Positions 1 to 11,624 of a stretch of 64,000 bases of DNA are shown here, piece after piece. Numbering within the stretch: position 1 is the first letter of the stretch; each line of letters begins with the position of its first letter. The notes beneath the pieces were generated by a model. That model saw only the letters and a program-made list of their open reading frames with translations, was not told the DNA's origin and did not search any database. The stretch covers positions 248,001 through 312,000 of the forward strand of contig JAOANU010000009.1 in assembly GCA_034387635.1 (NCBI GenBank), in the 5' to 3' direction. The translations under genes were made by a program, and so were the position numbers. This DNA is from Rhodosporidiobolus odoratus (Eukaryota > Basidiomycota > Microbotryomycetes > Sporidiobolales > Sporidiobolaceae).

Positions 1-995
1 GTCGCGTGCCTGCGCTGCGTAAGCCTGAGCGCTGACTTTTCTGTGTGTGAGTGTCTCTCCTTGGTTTCTTTTCCCTGGGCTGCTTTTCTGGGTCTCGTCT
101 AGCTGACGACGCAATCTGATGTCAATATCCTCCCCAGTCTACCCAGTTAGGAATCCGCCGGTCACGCACAGGTCGGCGGATTCGGATTATAGTCTGCTTT
201 TCCCTTAATACCAAAACCTCCGGGCCGATGCATTGGTCCCTCTGACAGACCGTGATACACGGATTCTCAAGATTGCTCCGTGTTCAGCGCTATCTGACCG
301 TCTCGGGCGCTTAGTGTCAGGACCTGTGGCGGGTACGTTGTGAGCTGTCTACAGACATGTTGTGGGGGGGAAAGCAGTAGAGCGAGCACTGCAGGGGACC
401 GCAGCGCTTGCTAGGATTAAAAGGGCTGCAGTTCGACTTCCGTGTCGCTTGCAGGAGACTGGATCCGCTGGAGATAGCACGATAGCAGGCAAAAGAGGCA
501 AAGGCCGATGACCTTCTCAAACTGGGAAACCAGCGTTCTAGCTCGGCGTGCACCGCAGACAAGCCCGCGGGCTCCCTGTGCTATAGAGGACTATTCGAGA
601 TGAGGCGTTTAGTGGAAATAGAGGATACAATGGCAGCTTGTTGCCCCCTCACAAATCTGGTGTCATTCATGTCCTCGCTGAGGTCAAGTCACGCTTGCCA
701 GCAGGAAGTGGTGGTCAAACCATGAAATCATGCCCCACAGTCTCCATATATGAGGAGCCAGTAGAGAGCCACGATGATCCAGCTAAAGAGACCAACACAG
801 GCGGAGTTGAATGGACGAAAAGGCCAACGCAAATACCCACTTCACGTACCAGGGAAGCGGACAAGCATAAAACATACACTGAGGGCTAAGTCAATGGAGG
901 CCAAAGTACCACGAGTACGATAGGTTCTATGACAGCCATCGGAGTTGTACAAGAGCGCCCTCTGGCAATCAAGCAGATTCTACCGCACGCCCGAT
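1..995. other. Unassigned left flank
   Basis: No gene is recognised here. Short open frames at 317-562 (-), 638-889 (+) and 929-1204 (+) have no recognisable domain, and their composition does not stand out from noise. The part next to position 996 is probably the 3' flank of the RGG-tailed gene on the minus strand. The first few hundred bases may belong to the flank of a gene outside the window. Confidence 0.4.
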
Positions 996-2809
996 TCATC
1001 GATAGTACCCGCCTCGCCTTCCCCAACCGCCGCCCCTGCCGCCGCCCCTCCCACGGCCTCTACCACCCCTCCCATACCAGCCACGCCAGCCACGGTATGA
1101 ATCCGGGCGATCCATGGAGCCAGCGGGGTGATGGCCAGGCAAGCCGTCTTGGCCCTCGTCGGGCTCCGACCCATCCTGTCCAGTCAAGGCACCTCCACGG
1201 GTAGCGCTCCGGAGCACTCGAGGGGGCCTTCCATCCTGTAGTCGCGTAAAGAGCTGCTGCGCTTGCGATGGTACATGTGCTGCAGGCTGCAAATCCGAGC
1301 TTCGGCGAGAGTCAGGCCTACTAGGGCCAAAGTTAACATTGATTGGCGTGTGAGGGTTAGAGTCGTAGTCAGAATGCTGGTCGGGTGGCGGCGGAGAGTC
1401 GCGCGAGAAGGTTGGGAACTGGTAGGAGGGTTGATGAGGATATGGCGGAAAAGGGCCGGTGTCGGAACAGCAACGATGCCCGGACAATCAGATTGTCATG
1501 GATGAGAAGGAGTAAGCAGAAGAAAGCTGCGCGGCAACTGAGAACGGAGCGATACTCACGTCTGTTGTACCTTCACTGCCATCGTCACTGACACTGAGGG
1601 CTTGAGACGAGGCTCGGGGTCTGGGCGACGGCACGGTGAGGTGCTTGGAGTAGCTCTGACGTGGACGCCGACCGGGGCTGCGTGAGATTCGCGAGGTTTG
1701 AACCAGTTCCTCGAGGTCTACATGGCACCGTCCATGGTCATCCCATTCACGCGGGTCCTGCATATTCTGGAGCGTGAGACATATACTGTATGGAACAGAG
1801 GCTGGAAGTCGAAAACAAACCCAGGAGACTCCGTGGCAATTGTACACATCGGGTTTGCTGCAAGCGGCTAGAGCTGACGCCGCCATGCCCTTCTTCCCCT
1901 GCAAGAAATGATGGGTGGCAGCTAACCAACCAGGCGTGATGAGCTCGAGGTTTTCGGCGTATTTGAGGAATTGTCCGTTCAAGCCTGTGTGATTGCATGG
2001 ATTAGCCTTGCTTTTTGAGAGACTTTGCGGCATCGAGCAGACAGATGGGAATGTACCATCCGGATGTGCTATGATGTTGCGGTTTTTGATGAGGCTCGCG
2101 TCTGATGCATACCAGTGCACCTCACGAGCAAGCTCTACCCGCATTGGACAAACAGAGACAAGGTCAGCAGATCACAAGTGCCTGACTGCACACAGAGTCA
2201 ACGCGAGTCACCCTTGGTCAAAGTCTTGCTGTGAACGCAAACATTGAGCTGATCCAACGGAAGAGGCTGTGGTCGCTGCCCGAGGTTGAGTAGATCGGAA
2301 CTCATGTCGTTGGCGATGGCTTGCACGAGGGTGGGCATGACAAGGTGAGTCACAACCTCAGCGTACTCTTCCTGCACATAGTCCTAGCTCAGCCTATGCA
2401 GCATGGTACAAGAGCAGAAGAATACTCACTTTCCACTCTTCCGCCTCCTTCTTCGCCGCTTTCGCCGCTTTCGCCACCTGTTCTGCGGCCGTCGACACCT
2501 CTTCTGCCTCTAGGACGTGTGCCCGTGCGGACTCGAATACCTTCATGGCGTCCTGTGGATCGCGTTGCTGTCATCAGTGTGCTGCACTTCTAGACAGAGG
2601 GAGAGAGGAAAAGAACGCGCAGCCAAAAAATCCTGTCTCTCCTTTAGTGGACGATTCTTTCCCATTTTCTTAAGGTAGTTGTCGAGATGCGAAAGCTCCT
2701 TCAGCGCCATTCCCAAATGACCGTCTTCCCCCAACGAGTAGGCAAGAGAAGGACCGGTATGGTTCCGCGATTGTGGATGAAAAGCACCCGGACGGGAGTA
2801 GGTTGACAT
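996..2809 (-). CDS. Unknown protein with an RGG/glycine-arginine tail
   Basis: I do not recognise the family. The start at 2809 (MSTYSRPG...) opens a helical N-terminus (LDNYLKKMGKNRPLKER). This is followed near 2450-2550 by an alanine/lysine/glutamate-rich helix (VAKAAKAAKKEAEEW) ending at a GTGAGT donor, then exons near 2240-2340 and 1560-2150. The last exon (start near 1445, acceptor CTACCAG) is proline- and arginine-rich. It ends in repeated RGRG/GGRGGG units and GYYR before the stop at 996, as in RNA-binding RGG proteins. RNA binding is only inferred from that tail. The boundary between exons 1 and 2 (about 2550-2620) could not be resolved in phase, so the exact protein is uncertain. A TATA-like TATATAC lies near 3141, about 330 bp upstream of the start. 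Confidence 0.5.
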
Positions 2810-3238
2810 AATCGGGTAGTCACGCCAGTCCAGCCGACGAGAGAGATTGAGGGTAAAGAGTCGAGCGGAAAGAAGGGAGAAGCCTCAGGTCAGCCATGAG
2901 AAGGGATATCCGCGGAGGGATCAAGCGGGAGACAGGAAATTGAAGGAGCAAATCAAACAAGAGCCAAAGGAAAACTGGACGGTGACCTCTGTGGCAAGCT
3001 GGAGCGTGTCGGAGAGAGCGCTGTGCACCGCCCAACTTCAGCTTTGAAGCTTTCGAAGGAGACAGCGGGCAGAACCCTCGAGGGAAATCCATACAGAGTG
3101 GTTAACCTGCAAGCCATGCGGTGCTTAGTACTGTTTCGTGTATATACTCAGACTCAGAAGACTCCATGCTTGACAGCGAGCGGAAGACGGACAGTAAGCC
3201 TTACATTCTAATACATTTCCTTCATTCTCCTTTCTCAC
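2810..3238. promoter_or_regulatory. Intergenic: promoter side of the RGG-tail gene, 3' side of PMP3
   Basis: About 430 bp between the start at 2809 and the PMP3 stop at 3239, both on the minus strand. It must hold the promoter of the first and the 3' UTR of the second. The only motif seen is TATATACTC at 3141-3149, readable as GAGTATATA on the minus strand. No coding signal was seen. Confidence 0.35.
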
Positions 3239-3806
3239 TCAGTAAGTCCTAGGCGGAGGCATTACGACGTATTGCCGGGGTACGACCTTCTCCGACTTGC
3301 CAATGAGCCACCAAGCATGGATGACTCTGCGCAGTCACCCTCGTCAGCTTCGGCGGATCACGGAGAAAAAAGTAGGTAGCAAACCCTGGGATCCATCCGA
3401 GAATACAAAGACCGATATTGATGAGGACGTCGGCACATCCAACGACGGGTGAGCCCATCTGTGAAAGTGTGAGGGGAGAGAGCAGCCGGCGTGAGTCGCG
3501 GGAGAACTTGAGGTGAGAGCAAGAAAGGGTCCACGGACAAGCATTGCGACGGGGACAGGCGGAATCAGGACTGGCGGAGCGATATAAGAAGACACCACCG
3601 TATATTTGGGACGGCAGAGGGGACCAGTACGAGAAGAAGGGTGGGATAGTAAGGGAATGAAGGGAAACCCCGTAACGGCGGGCGACAAGGAACATGCAAT
3701 ACAACCTGTCAGAAGTGCATCAAGCTGTGTACGGCACGCAGCAGAGAGGCTTACAGGCGAGGAGATACAGACACATCGCACTGCCAGAACTTTTCCGTTG
3801 CGACAT
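3239..3806 (-). CDS. PMP3: Pmp3-family plasma membrane proteolipid
   Basis: Small two-helix membrane protein of the Pmp3/UPF0057 family, which affects plasma-membrane potential and cation tolerance in yeast. Four exons on the minus strand: 3806-3755, 3570-3539 (only 32 nt), 3458-3385 and 3326-3239. They sum to 246 nt, or 81 residues, with consistent phases. The first helix is YLLAFLIPPVPVAML. The family signature follows, GCADVLINIGLCILGWIPG then VIHAWWLIGK. A basic and proline-rich tail (VVPRQYVVMPPPRTY) extends beyond the 50-60 residues of the shortest family members. The start codon was chosen because it places a short polar N-terminus before the first helix, as in relatives. The intron 2 donor GTCCGT is weak. 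The upstream sequence has GCTATATAC on the minus strand at 4015-4023, a plausible TATA box about 210 bp from the start. Confidence 0.85.
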
Positions 3807-4014
3807 GCTGGAGACCAAGTGGGTTTGGTGCGATAGCGAGGAGGTGTGTGAGCTGCGGAAGAGAGAGGGTCATCAGATTGCAGGAGTCCTCTTGAGTGCG
3901 TACGCGGCCTCCTCTCCCCTACTGAAATTGTAGCTTCGGTAAGGCGCCCCAAGGAAGTCCCGTTCGTCGGGAGGGTGCAGCGGAGTGACTAGGACGTACG
4001 CCGGCGGCTGGGCA

Positions 4015-4023
4015 GTATATAGC
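4015..4023 (-). promoter_or_regulatory. TATA-like element upstream of PMP3
   Basis: GTATATAGC on the + strand (GCTATATAC on the gene strand) lies about 210 bp upstream of the PMP3 start codon. The assignment rests on sequence and distance only. Confidence 0.3.
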
Positions 4024-4391
4024 GGTGCTTGAGGGGTACGAAGGCGTCTGGTGCGGTGGAATCAAGCGGTTCAAACGGTTCGAGGTGAGTCGTGAGAGAC
4101 AGAAGGCCTCGCGACGAGGAGCTCGAGGCGGTGCCTCCACGATGCCTCAAAGTGACGCTCAGTATACAAGCCTTGCAGCGAGCGCAACAGCTCAGAGGGA
4201 TAGCAGCTCGCTGTCACCCAGAAGGAGCAGAGGACGCCCGCCGCGATGACGGAGAGCAAGCTTGAAGTTCCCGTCTTCTCTGCGTCTCTCACGCTTCGAG
4301 TGATGGAACTGAAGGGTACTACTATTCATTTGGCATCCTTGATTAAACAGACTACACGCAAACAACGACGACTTGATTTGTGAGGAGACAA

Positions 4392-4409
4392 GGGGGGGGG
4401 GGGGGGGGG
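4392..4409. repeat. G18 homopolymer
   Basis: Eighteen consecutive G residues on the + strand, flanked by A on both sides. It sits about 95 nt downstream of the stop of the minus-strand HAM1-like gene, so it would be poly-C in that 3' UTR if transcribed. Such a run is also prone to sequencing length errors. Confidence 0.9.
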
Positions 4410-4502
4410 ATGGGAAGAAACCAAGTACGAGAGAAAAGACTCAAGATGAAGAAGAACGGACAACAAGCACTCCTTCCTCCGCCCAACTGCACTCGAACAA
4501 CC

Positions 4503-7500
4503 TCACTGCCTGACAACAAGGTCAAAAGCCTGACTCTTCCACCCACTCCTCTTCCTCTCCTCCCTCAACCTCCTCTCATGCGCTCTCTGTGCCCTCCTTC
4601 CCTCCTCATCAACCGCCTCTCCTACCGCATACCCAGCTTCCTCGAGGTCCTCCGCGCTACCAGCAGCTTCGTGCACAGCACCGATGAGTTCCGAACGACC
4701 TTCCTCGATGAGGGATTCCACTTGACGCTTGCGAGAGACGACGTCGGTGCCGTCGCGTCCAAGGGCGGTGCGACGACCGGGGAGGAGTTCTTCTTCGACG
4801 CCGATGGCGAGGACCCACTGTAGCGAAGGCGAGACGTCAGCTCAGCAAGGTTGAGCAGAGCACACGACAAAAATAACGCACCTCGCCCTTGGGTCCAACC
4901 TTGGTAATGCCGGTGGAGGTGATGTCGCTCACCAGCGAGCCACTCGAAGCGGTCGGAGTGAGGATAGCCCTCACATAGGCAAGAGGGTTGGGAGCGGCGG
5001 CGCGAGCTCCAGCAGCCTTGTACTGGAGAAGGTAGATCTGCTTGTCGAGTTCCTTGAAGGCCGAGGCGATTTGTTCCTCGAGCTGCGAGCAATACGCGGT
5101 CAACTGACTGCAACGTGAGGGAAGCAGTGAGGGGAAGAAAGAGAACGCACCACCTCCTTCGTCTTGGCCTCCAAGAAGGTCGCCACCGCGCCGCGGGCGA
5201 GGTAGTTCCTGATGGGGTGTTGACTGTTGCGGATCCCGATACTGAAGTTCTCGATGTGGACGTCGACCTTCTCAAGCTTGAAGAACGATTCGCGGTCCTC
5301 CTCGGTAGCTGCAGGGAAGAGGGAAAGAGCAAGTGAGCCCTTGAACGGACAGGGTTCCGAGGAAAAAAATCGCTAACCGTTCGAGAGCGTGAGCGTGACA
5401 TCCAGCCCGTCCTCCGCCTTCGGGTCCTTTGCCGATCCGATAAAGATGTCGAGCAAGCCCGAGTCCTCGAGGCCAATCCAGCCGGTCTTCTTCCTGCACG
5501 TCAAGGACACAAGGTCAGTGGGACACCGGAGGAGAAAAGGAAAAGGAGCAACGGACTTGAGGTAGTACGAGATGTTGGTCGCCTGCATGCGGAGACCAGC
5601 GAAGGCGAGAGTGGTGGTGGCGGCAAAGTCGGAGGCGTAGGCTGCGTAGCCCTTGCGAGTGCTGAGCTCCACGTTGGTCTTGAAGTGGGCAGCGTCGGGG
5701 ATGAAAGACGCGCTGCACGACATTGACGCCAGGTAAGAGCGTCAGGATGAGTGCACGCAAAAAGAGCGAAGACTGCGAGGCGCTGTGAAGACGAGGGAAC
5801 CGAAACGTACGCCTCGAACTTGATGTTGTCGACAATCAGATCCACATCCTCGCTTGCATATTGGACCCTGGGCAAGGGAACCTGTTGTAAGGTGGACAAG
5901 ATCCTCGGAATCCATACCGACGAGATATCGCGCCAGAGGTCACCAGAGTCGACTCCAGTAAGGTTGTAGGACGTCTTGCCGAAGAGAGCGAGCGAGTCAC
6001 CGAGGTCTTCGAAGGCGTCACTGACGGCGAGGAGGGCTTTGTCGTTCGAGGCGCGGGTGAGGAGCTTGTTAGACTCGTCGATGAACGTGTTGGCGTCGCG
6101 CTTCCAGCTGACCAGAGAAAGGGAAAGCGAAGGTCAGGTTTGGAAAAGCAGAAGTACGGGAAAGAACGAGAAGACATAGACGTACTCGGCATTCGAGTCG
6201 ACGATAGCCCTAGCCCTGTCGTAGATGTTCTCAAACCTCCTACTAGCCTTGTTCGACGTGATGTACCCAGGGTCGTTAAGCGCACGGTCGACAAGCAAGT
6301 CAAACTCCTTCCAAACCTGCTTGAACCTCTCATCGCTCTCGATATCCTTGTAAACCGCATCGGCAGCCTTGAGAGCATCATCGAGAGGACCGGTGAACGA
6401 CTCGATGATCTGACGGAGGAGGGAGACGGCGGTCTTGGCTTCCTCGTTCGGGTTGGCTTCGACGTCCTTGAGCTTGGCCGAAGATTCCTGAGCAGCTTTC
6501 TGGAGTTCATCCTTGGTGAGGTTGAAGTACTTGCGGCCAAGACCGTAGAGGGTATTGATCGCGTCCGAGTATTCGGGCTTTGACTGGATCTCGTTGACGA
6601 TCTATTCGGAGAAAGGGGGATCCGCTCATTAGCGGGGGATTCGAAAACCACGATAGTAGTCTCGGAGAGGGCCCTAGAAGGGTGAAGGAAGTAAAAAAGA
6701 AGAAAGGCGACGTACGAGCTTCCAGCGCTCGATGACGGCGTCCTTCGCATCGGTAGGGAGTTTCTCCTCAGCGTACTCCTTAAGCTGCACACAGTGAGGG
6801 ACGACAGAGGAGACGAACATAAATCAGTCACCAGCTCATACGGCTGGACCGGTCCAGCCACGCCGCGAGCTGAAAAAAAGAGGACGTACCGCGCGCCCCT
6901 TCTTCACTCCAGCCTTGAGCAAATCGTCCCTCTTGTCCTCCGCGCCCCTCCTAATCTGCTTCCTAACATCCTGAACATTGCCCACCACATCCTCGAACGC
7001 AAGACCCGTCTCGTGTTCCTCCCTCTGCTGGTCGGTCGGCCTGGCATTCCTCGCCGCCTTCTTACTCGCGCGGGTGGCAGAGATTGTAGCCTCGGCGAAT
7101 TCGTCGGCGGCGTCGGCGAAGAGGTCTCGGAAGAGGTTGAGCGAGTCGGCGAGAAGGTTGCGGAGCTCGTTCGAGGTGAGCAGGAGGGAAAGGAGTTCGT
7201 GAAGCGAGTGGCCCGCTTCCTTGAGCTCGTCGGTAGAAGGGAGGGGAACATTGGGGAGCTCTGTAGAGGGTTGCAATGCATAACCGAGTCGTAAATTGGA
7301 TATTCGGCGGAAACGAAGGAAGAATGAAGAAAGAAAGAAAGAAAAGAAAATCGGGTCACAACGTACCGATGTTGGCGTCCACGTCGACGTCGACATCTAG
7401 ATCAGCATGGCTAGCCTGCCAAATAAACCTCTGAATCTGATCCTGATCATTCTTCTCCAACACCAATCTCGAAATACTCTCGAGGACCTTCCTACTCTTG

Positions 7501-7748
7501 ACGACGACGTCCTTACCCCTCGGACTCAACTTGCCTCCTCCAGCTTTGTGAGCGAGGATGGATCCAATTTCGGGTTGAAGAAGGGAGGAAGAGAGGATTT
7601 TGCGAATGCCGTTGACGAGTTGATCCGTGGTGGGCATTTTACCGGCTTGGAGAGCGGCTGACGCTTGGGCGAGGGCTAGGATGGAGAGGTCGGCTTGAGC
7701 TGCATCCTGGTTGGAAAGGAGAGGGACGCGCGAGAGTGATTCCGTCAT
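4503..7748 (-). CDS. HAM1-like protein (fungal HAM1_N/HAM1_C domains)
   Basis: Large multi-exon protein of a conserved fungal family with HAM1-like N- and C-terminal domains. The C-terminal part is thought to resemble lipid-binding BPI/LBP folds. It starts at 7748 (MTESLSRVPLLSNQ) and stops at 4503 (...QAFDLVVRQ). Exon 1 is 7748-7367 and exon 2 is 7260-6890. Further exons carry the long helical stretches (TDELKEAGHSLHELLSLLLT, EFAEATISATRASKKAARNA, PLDDALKAADAVYKDIE), and then the beta-rich C-terminal half (VPLPRVQYASEDVDLIVDNI, NVELSTRKGYAAYASDF, TGWIGLEDSGLLDI). The last exons (from about 5100) are again helical and end in a charged Arg/Glu tail. Introns are short, with GTRNGT donors. The function is not well established. 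A cortical or lipid-associated role is an inference from family descriptions. The family is recognised from overall sequence pattern, not a catalytic motif. Confidence 0.7.
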
Positions 7749-8198
7749 GATGAATGTGAGTTGCTGTGGGTGAGTGAGCGGGAGAAGTGGGGAAGTGAAG
7801 AGGTGACACAAGACCGAGTCAGCGTAGCTCGGTGCAGGCAGGCGAGGGCAGCAGCTCACTGTGTATGTAAGTCTTGCTGCGTAGTACGAGCAAGCTAGAG
7901 TGAGGAATCAGAGAGGGATAGCTAACAGAGAGATCCCGGACGGCGAACGCACAACGTCATCATCTGCACTTCGGGACTGACGCCAAGAAAAACTTTATCC
8001 CGCAATACATCCGCACCAGTTCACCTTCTCGCCATTACACCGTGCTACTCCAGAGCTTCAGTACTAGCAGCAACCCGGCTCTCCGAAGCGAAGCAGGAAA
8101 GCGCAAAAAGAGGTCGGAAAAGTTGACCAAGGAGCACAAGTCCTGCAGAGACACCGCTGAACCTGCAGCTATCGCAAAATCCTCCTTGCTCGCTGCCC
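7749..8198. promoter_or_regulatory. Intergenic: HAM1-like promoter and 3' flank of the WD40 gene
   Basis: About 450 bp between the start at 7748 and the WD40 stop at 8199, both on the minus strand. No convincing TATA box, repeat or coding frame was seen. Confidence 0.4.
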
Positions 8199-9881
8199 TT
8201 ACGCATCCAAGCTGAACCTCCTCACCCCACCATCCTCCGCTCCACTCACCCCAACCTTCCCATCCCTCGACACGGCAACCGCATGGACGATATCCCGATT
8301 TCCAAGCAAAGTCTTGAGGCATTGACCAGTGCGGTAATCCCACAGCTTGAGGGTCTTGTCGGCTGAACCGGTGAGGAAGGTTGGAGTGTGGGGGGAGAAG
8401 GAGAGCGAGGTGACGGCGTCCTGTAGGATAGAAGCGGGAGGGGTTGCAAAGATGGCGCGAGAGCGGAAGGATCGAGGGAGGATTCCGAAGAGCAACAAAG
8501 GCGGGGAAGATCAACGATACATCAGTCATGCTGTCGATCGCAAATAAACTCGAACTCCGTTGTGACCAGAAAGGCAATGCTCGGTTCGAAGGAAAAGAGA
8601 ACGCACCTCATGTGTTCCGGTACTCCTCAGCTTGAACCCACTCGCCTCCCAAGTACAGACCCTACCGTCCGTTCCGACACTGACGATAACCTGTACAGCC
8701 GCGCCACCTCCCATCGAAGCCGTTGTCGGCACTTCATTAAACGCGACAACCTCGACACTGCTGCCGTCCTCATGTCCCTCCATCTGCGCCAATACCTCGC
8801 CCCTCAGCAAGTTCACCGCCCTCAACCCGCCTTCCGCACCACCGAGGATCGCAACCGTCGAAGCGGGGTTGATGGCGAGCGAGTTGATACCAGAAGGGAG
8901 GTCGAAGCGCGAGTCGGCAGAGGTGAGTTTCCAGTCGGGGTTGCCGGTTCGAGGGTCCCAGAGGATGAGCGTCGAGTCTTCAGAAGCGGTCAGGATCTTC
9001 TTGCCGTCTGGGGTGAAACGGCCGCACGTGACTGGAGAGATGTGGCCGGCGAGGACGTGCATTGTGTCCCCCTTGGGAACTGTGTAGGGTAGGGCCAAGG
9101 TGAGTCGGACGAGGGATATCAGGGAAAGATGGGGGACGTACGATTCCAGACCCAGACTGTTCCGTCCGCTCCACCTGCCAGCAAGACGTTACCCTTCGGG
9201 TGCCAGTCCAACCACTGCAAAGCACAAGGGCGACCAGCGTGAGAACCGAGACAGGTGTTCGTAGTATACGACGGCGTGGGGTGCACACACGAGAGTAGGC
9301 ATGAACGGAGCGAGAGAAGAGAAAAAGAAACGCACGTTGACCTCATCCGGCCCTTCCAGTGCTTGACATGATTCCCACCCGGCCTCTTCCCAGCTCTCAT
9401 CTCCACTCCTCCGCCTAACCTTCCAGACCCTGACCCGTCCGTCCATCCCACCGGTCGCGCAAAGACTCCCATCAAAGTTCCACCCCACCGCCGTGACCGA
9501 ATCCTGGTGTCCACTGAGATGCGCAACCTGGGAGCCAGTATCGGTACGGAAGATGAAAGCTTGGTCGTCTTCTCCTCCTGAGAGAGCTAGATTGGAGGTG
9601 AAAGGGTGGAGGGAGAGGGCAAAGACAGCGCCGTTTTCGGTAGCATGGAGTTGAGTAGCGCAGGTCGAATCGTCGAGTCCGGCATCGAGTAGGTCCATAG
9701 CGTCGTCTCCTTGTTCACCGTCTTCTCCTGCAGCTTCTCCTGCATCCATGTCGTCGTCGCTGTCCATGGGCAGGTCATCTTCGCCGACTTCCTCGACTTC
9801 GAGAACGTCGTCTTCAGTGAGCTCAAAGTCGGGGGCGTCTTGCTGCTCTTGTTGAGGTTGATCCGGGTGTTGGTCTGCCAT
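8199..9881 (-). CDS. SQT1: WD40 repeat protein, Sqt1/AAMP type
   Basis: Beta-propeller protein resembling yeast Sqt1, the dedicated chaperone of ribosomal protein Rpl10/uL16, and animal AAMP. Four exons: 9881-9336, 9214-9142, 9079-8607 and 8420-8199. They sum to 1,314 nt, or 437 residues, in consistent phase. The first 80 or so residues are acidic (FELTEDDVLEVEEVGEDDLP), typical of this family. WD repeats follow with the usual GH...WD spacing: SGHQDSVTAVGWNFDGSLCA, LDWHPKGNVLLAGGADGTVW, AGHISPVTCGRFTPDGKKIL and SFSPHTPTFLTGSADKTLKL. The acidic leader plus propeller suits binding a basic ribosomal protein N-terminus. That link is inferred from family resemblance, since WD proteins are hard to assign exactly. 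The upstream side is a 397-bp divergent region shared with the CBS-domain gene. Confidence 0.75.
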
Positions 9882-10278
9882 AATGACTAGCAGTGAACGA
9901 GGGGAGCGAGGGGAGAAGCTGAGCTGAGCGAAAGTTGGCGGAGTTTGAAGGTCAATGACTGACCCGACACTGTCACTCTGGGATCTGGAGACTGGGCTAA
10001 GGTCGTAGAACCATATAGTTACAATTGCGAGGCATATCCTAAAATCCTCTGCGACAGTGTCGGTTCGTAGTCTCCTCACAGCACCGCCTCATTCCGCCAC
10101 GACCACTTGCATCCGTTGCTGCTTCTGCGACCTCCTGCTCCAGCGCAAACAAGCCAACGAATCGTCTGCACAATTGTCACAGACTCAGCAGCTCCTGGTC
10201 TGTTGCACTCCCCAAATCCTCGTCTTTCCGTCACCCCTTTCTCCTGTACACCTCAAACGACCCGCACAAACGGACACC
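9882..10278. promoter_or_regulatory. Divergent promoter region, WD40 gene / CBS-domain gene
   Basis: About 400 bp separates two start codons that point away from each other. The right part is C/T-rich (CCTCGTCTTTCCGTCACCCC), common in fungal 5' UTRs. No TATA box was seen. Confidence 0.4.
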
Positions 10279-11411
10279 ATGGTCGACTACCGCGGATCCA
10301 CAGTGGAGGACTTACAGGTCCGTACCGTCCCTCTCCTCATCTTCTTCTTCGTGTGAACCTCTGCATGCGTGCTCACCGGCGTCCCGAAACCGCAGCTCTC
10401 GCCAGCGCTGGTCCTGCCAGTATCGACAAGCACAGGCGCAGCTCTCCAGAGTGCGTCCTTCAGTCTCGCATTGGTATAGGGTGGTGACGCTGACCGTGGC
10501 ACGGCTTGATAGTTGCCTACGAAAGGGATTTCTCGTTCGTCTTTGTTCCTCTCTTCTCCCTCCTCTCTCCCCGGTCCTCCGTCCCAGCTCTGCTGGTGTT
10601 ACGCTCCATCAAATGAGTCACATGGTACCCGCCTGGAGTAACCGCTGACCCAGATTTGCAGCATCCTCCCCCTACACTCCACCTCTTCCCGCGCATCTCT
10701 CCACGGTTGGCTCGACGTTGACGCCCTCAAACCCCTGGCTGAAGCGGGAAAAGTCGACCTCGAACTACCTCTCTCCGACTTGTCCGATTCCTCGTCTCCT
10801 ACGGGGGAAAAGGGTGAGCGAAAGTTGGTCATGCAATTTCAGAGGGGGAGGAAGTTTGAAGGTGCGTTGAGCTTTTGCAAGCCGACCATCCCTCAAGGTA
10901 TGCTCTGCTCCGGAGAGTATACTGAACGAGGGTGGCTTGCTGTCAAACAGTTATCACTCCTTTCACGCCTCTCGAAGACCTGGAACGCTTCTTCGCGTCT
11001 CAGCCCAATGTCGGATTTGCATTGGTGACAGACGCAGGTGCGGCCCTTCCTCTTGAGTCTTCACTCCAGTGATATCCGTACGTGCGAAGCTTGGATGGCG
11101 CTGATGCGGAATGTAAATGGCGCAACAGCGAGAAAGTTCGTCCTCGGCCTCGTAACGCGGGAAGACCTGTCCAAGTATGCTGCCTTTCCGTTCCTTCCGA
11201 CCGCTGCTCTCTGCCCTTTTCTCGCCCTCGTGTCAACCACGACATTGACCCCTTCCCGCTGCGGGGTTGCATTCTTTCTTCTGCGTGCAGATTCACCGCT
11301 CGCCGCTTCCCTACAGCCGACTCATCTGAAACGACTACCGTGTCGCTCCCGGCTTCGTCCTCTCTACTCGGCGGCGCCAAAGGTGGCAGAGTCCAGCCGC
11401 TTGTAGCTTAG
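10279..11411 (+). CDS. CBS-domain protein (conserved fungal family)
   Basis: Small protein of 189 residues with a pair of CBS-like motifs. Such modules usually bind adenine nucleotides and sense energy state. Seven exons (10279-10317, 10396-10450, 10513-10534, 10662-10861, 10951-11037, 11129-11174, 11291-11411) sum to 570 nt with consistent phases. The start MVDYRGSTVEDLQLSPALVL is typical of the fungal family. The first CBS half has STSTGAALQIAYERDFSILP and HGWLDVDALKPLAEAGKVDL. The second has VITPFTPLEDLERFFASQPN, FALVTDA and KFVLGLVTREDLSK, the last being the usual GxxTxxD helix. The 22-nt third exon is notable. No enzyme domain is attached, so the partner is unknown. The 3' end faces the RBR ligase gene (stop at 11625) with about 210 bp between the two stops. 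Confidence 0.75.
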
Positions 11412-11624
11412 TTTACTGTTCTGCCTCCGACCTGTAATTTCGCCCCTATCACTCGGATCACCCCCAATCTCGGCAGTCTCCCCTGTAACCCATCGCAGCC
11501 TCGGTTCTGCGCAGCTGCACTTCTGTTACAGACATAGCGAGTATTGGCCAGACAACAAGTCTCGACTGGCAGCACCTTTGTTGGAGAGAGGAGAGATAGG
11601 CCACAAACGTAGAAAGGGAGGCTC

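Larger units (their letters stand above)
3807..4502. promoter_or_regulatory. Intergenic: PMP3 promoter and 3' flank of the HAM1-like gene
   Basis: About 700 bp with no supported gene. The PMP3-proximal half has a TATA-like element at 4015-4023 and an AGGGG word (stress-element-like core) at 4032-4036. The distal half holds an uninterrupted G18 run on the + strand (4392-4409). This is C18 in the transcript of the upstream minus-strand gene, about 95-110 nt past its stop. Confidence 0.45.

Noticed and set aside
5836..6861. A 341-residue Ser/Arg/Thr-rich minus-strand frame
   Set aside because: It is an out-of-frame read of the HAM1-like gene on the same strand. The other frame gives the conserved helical sequence with proper splice sites.
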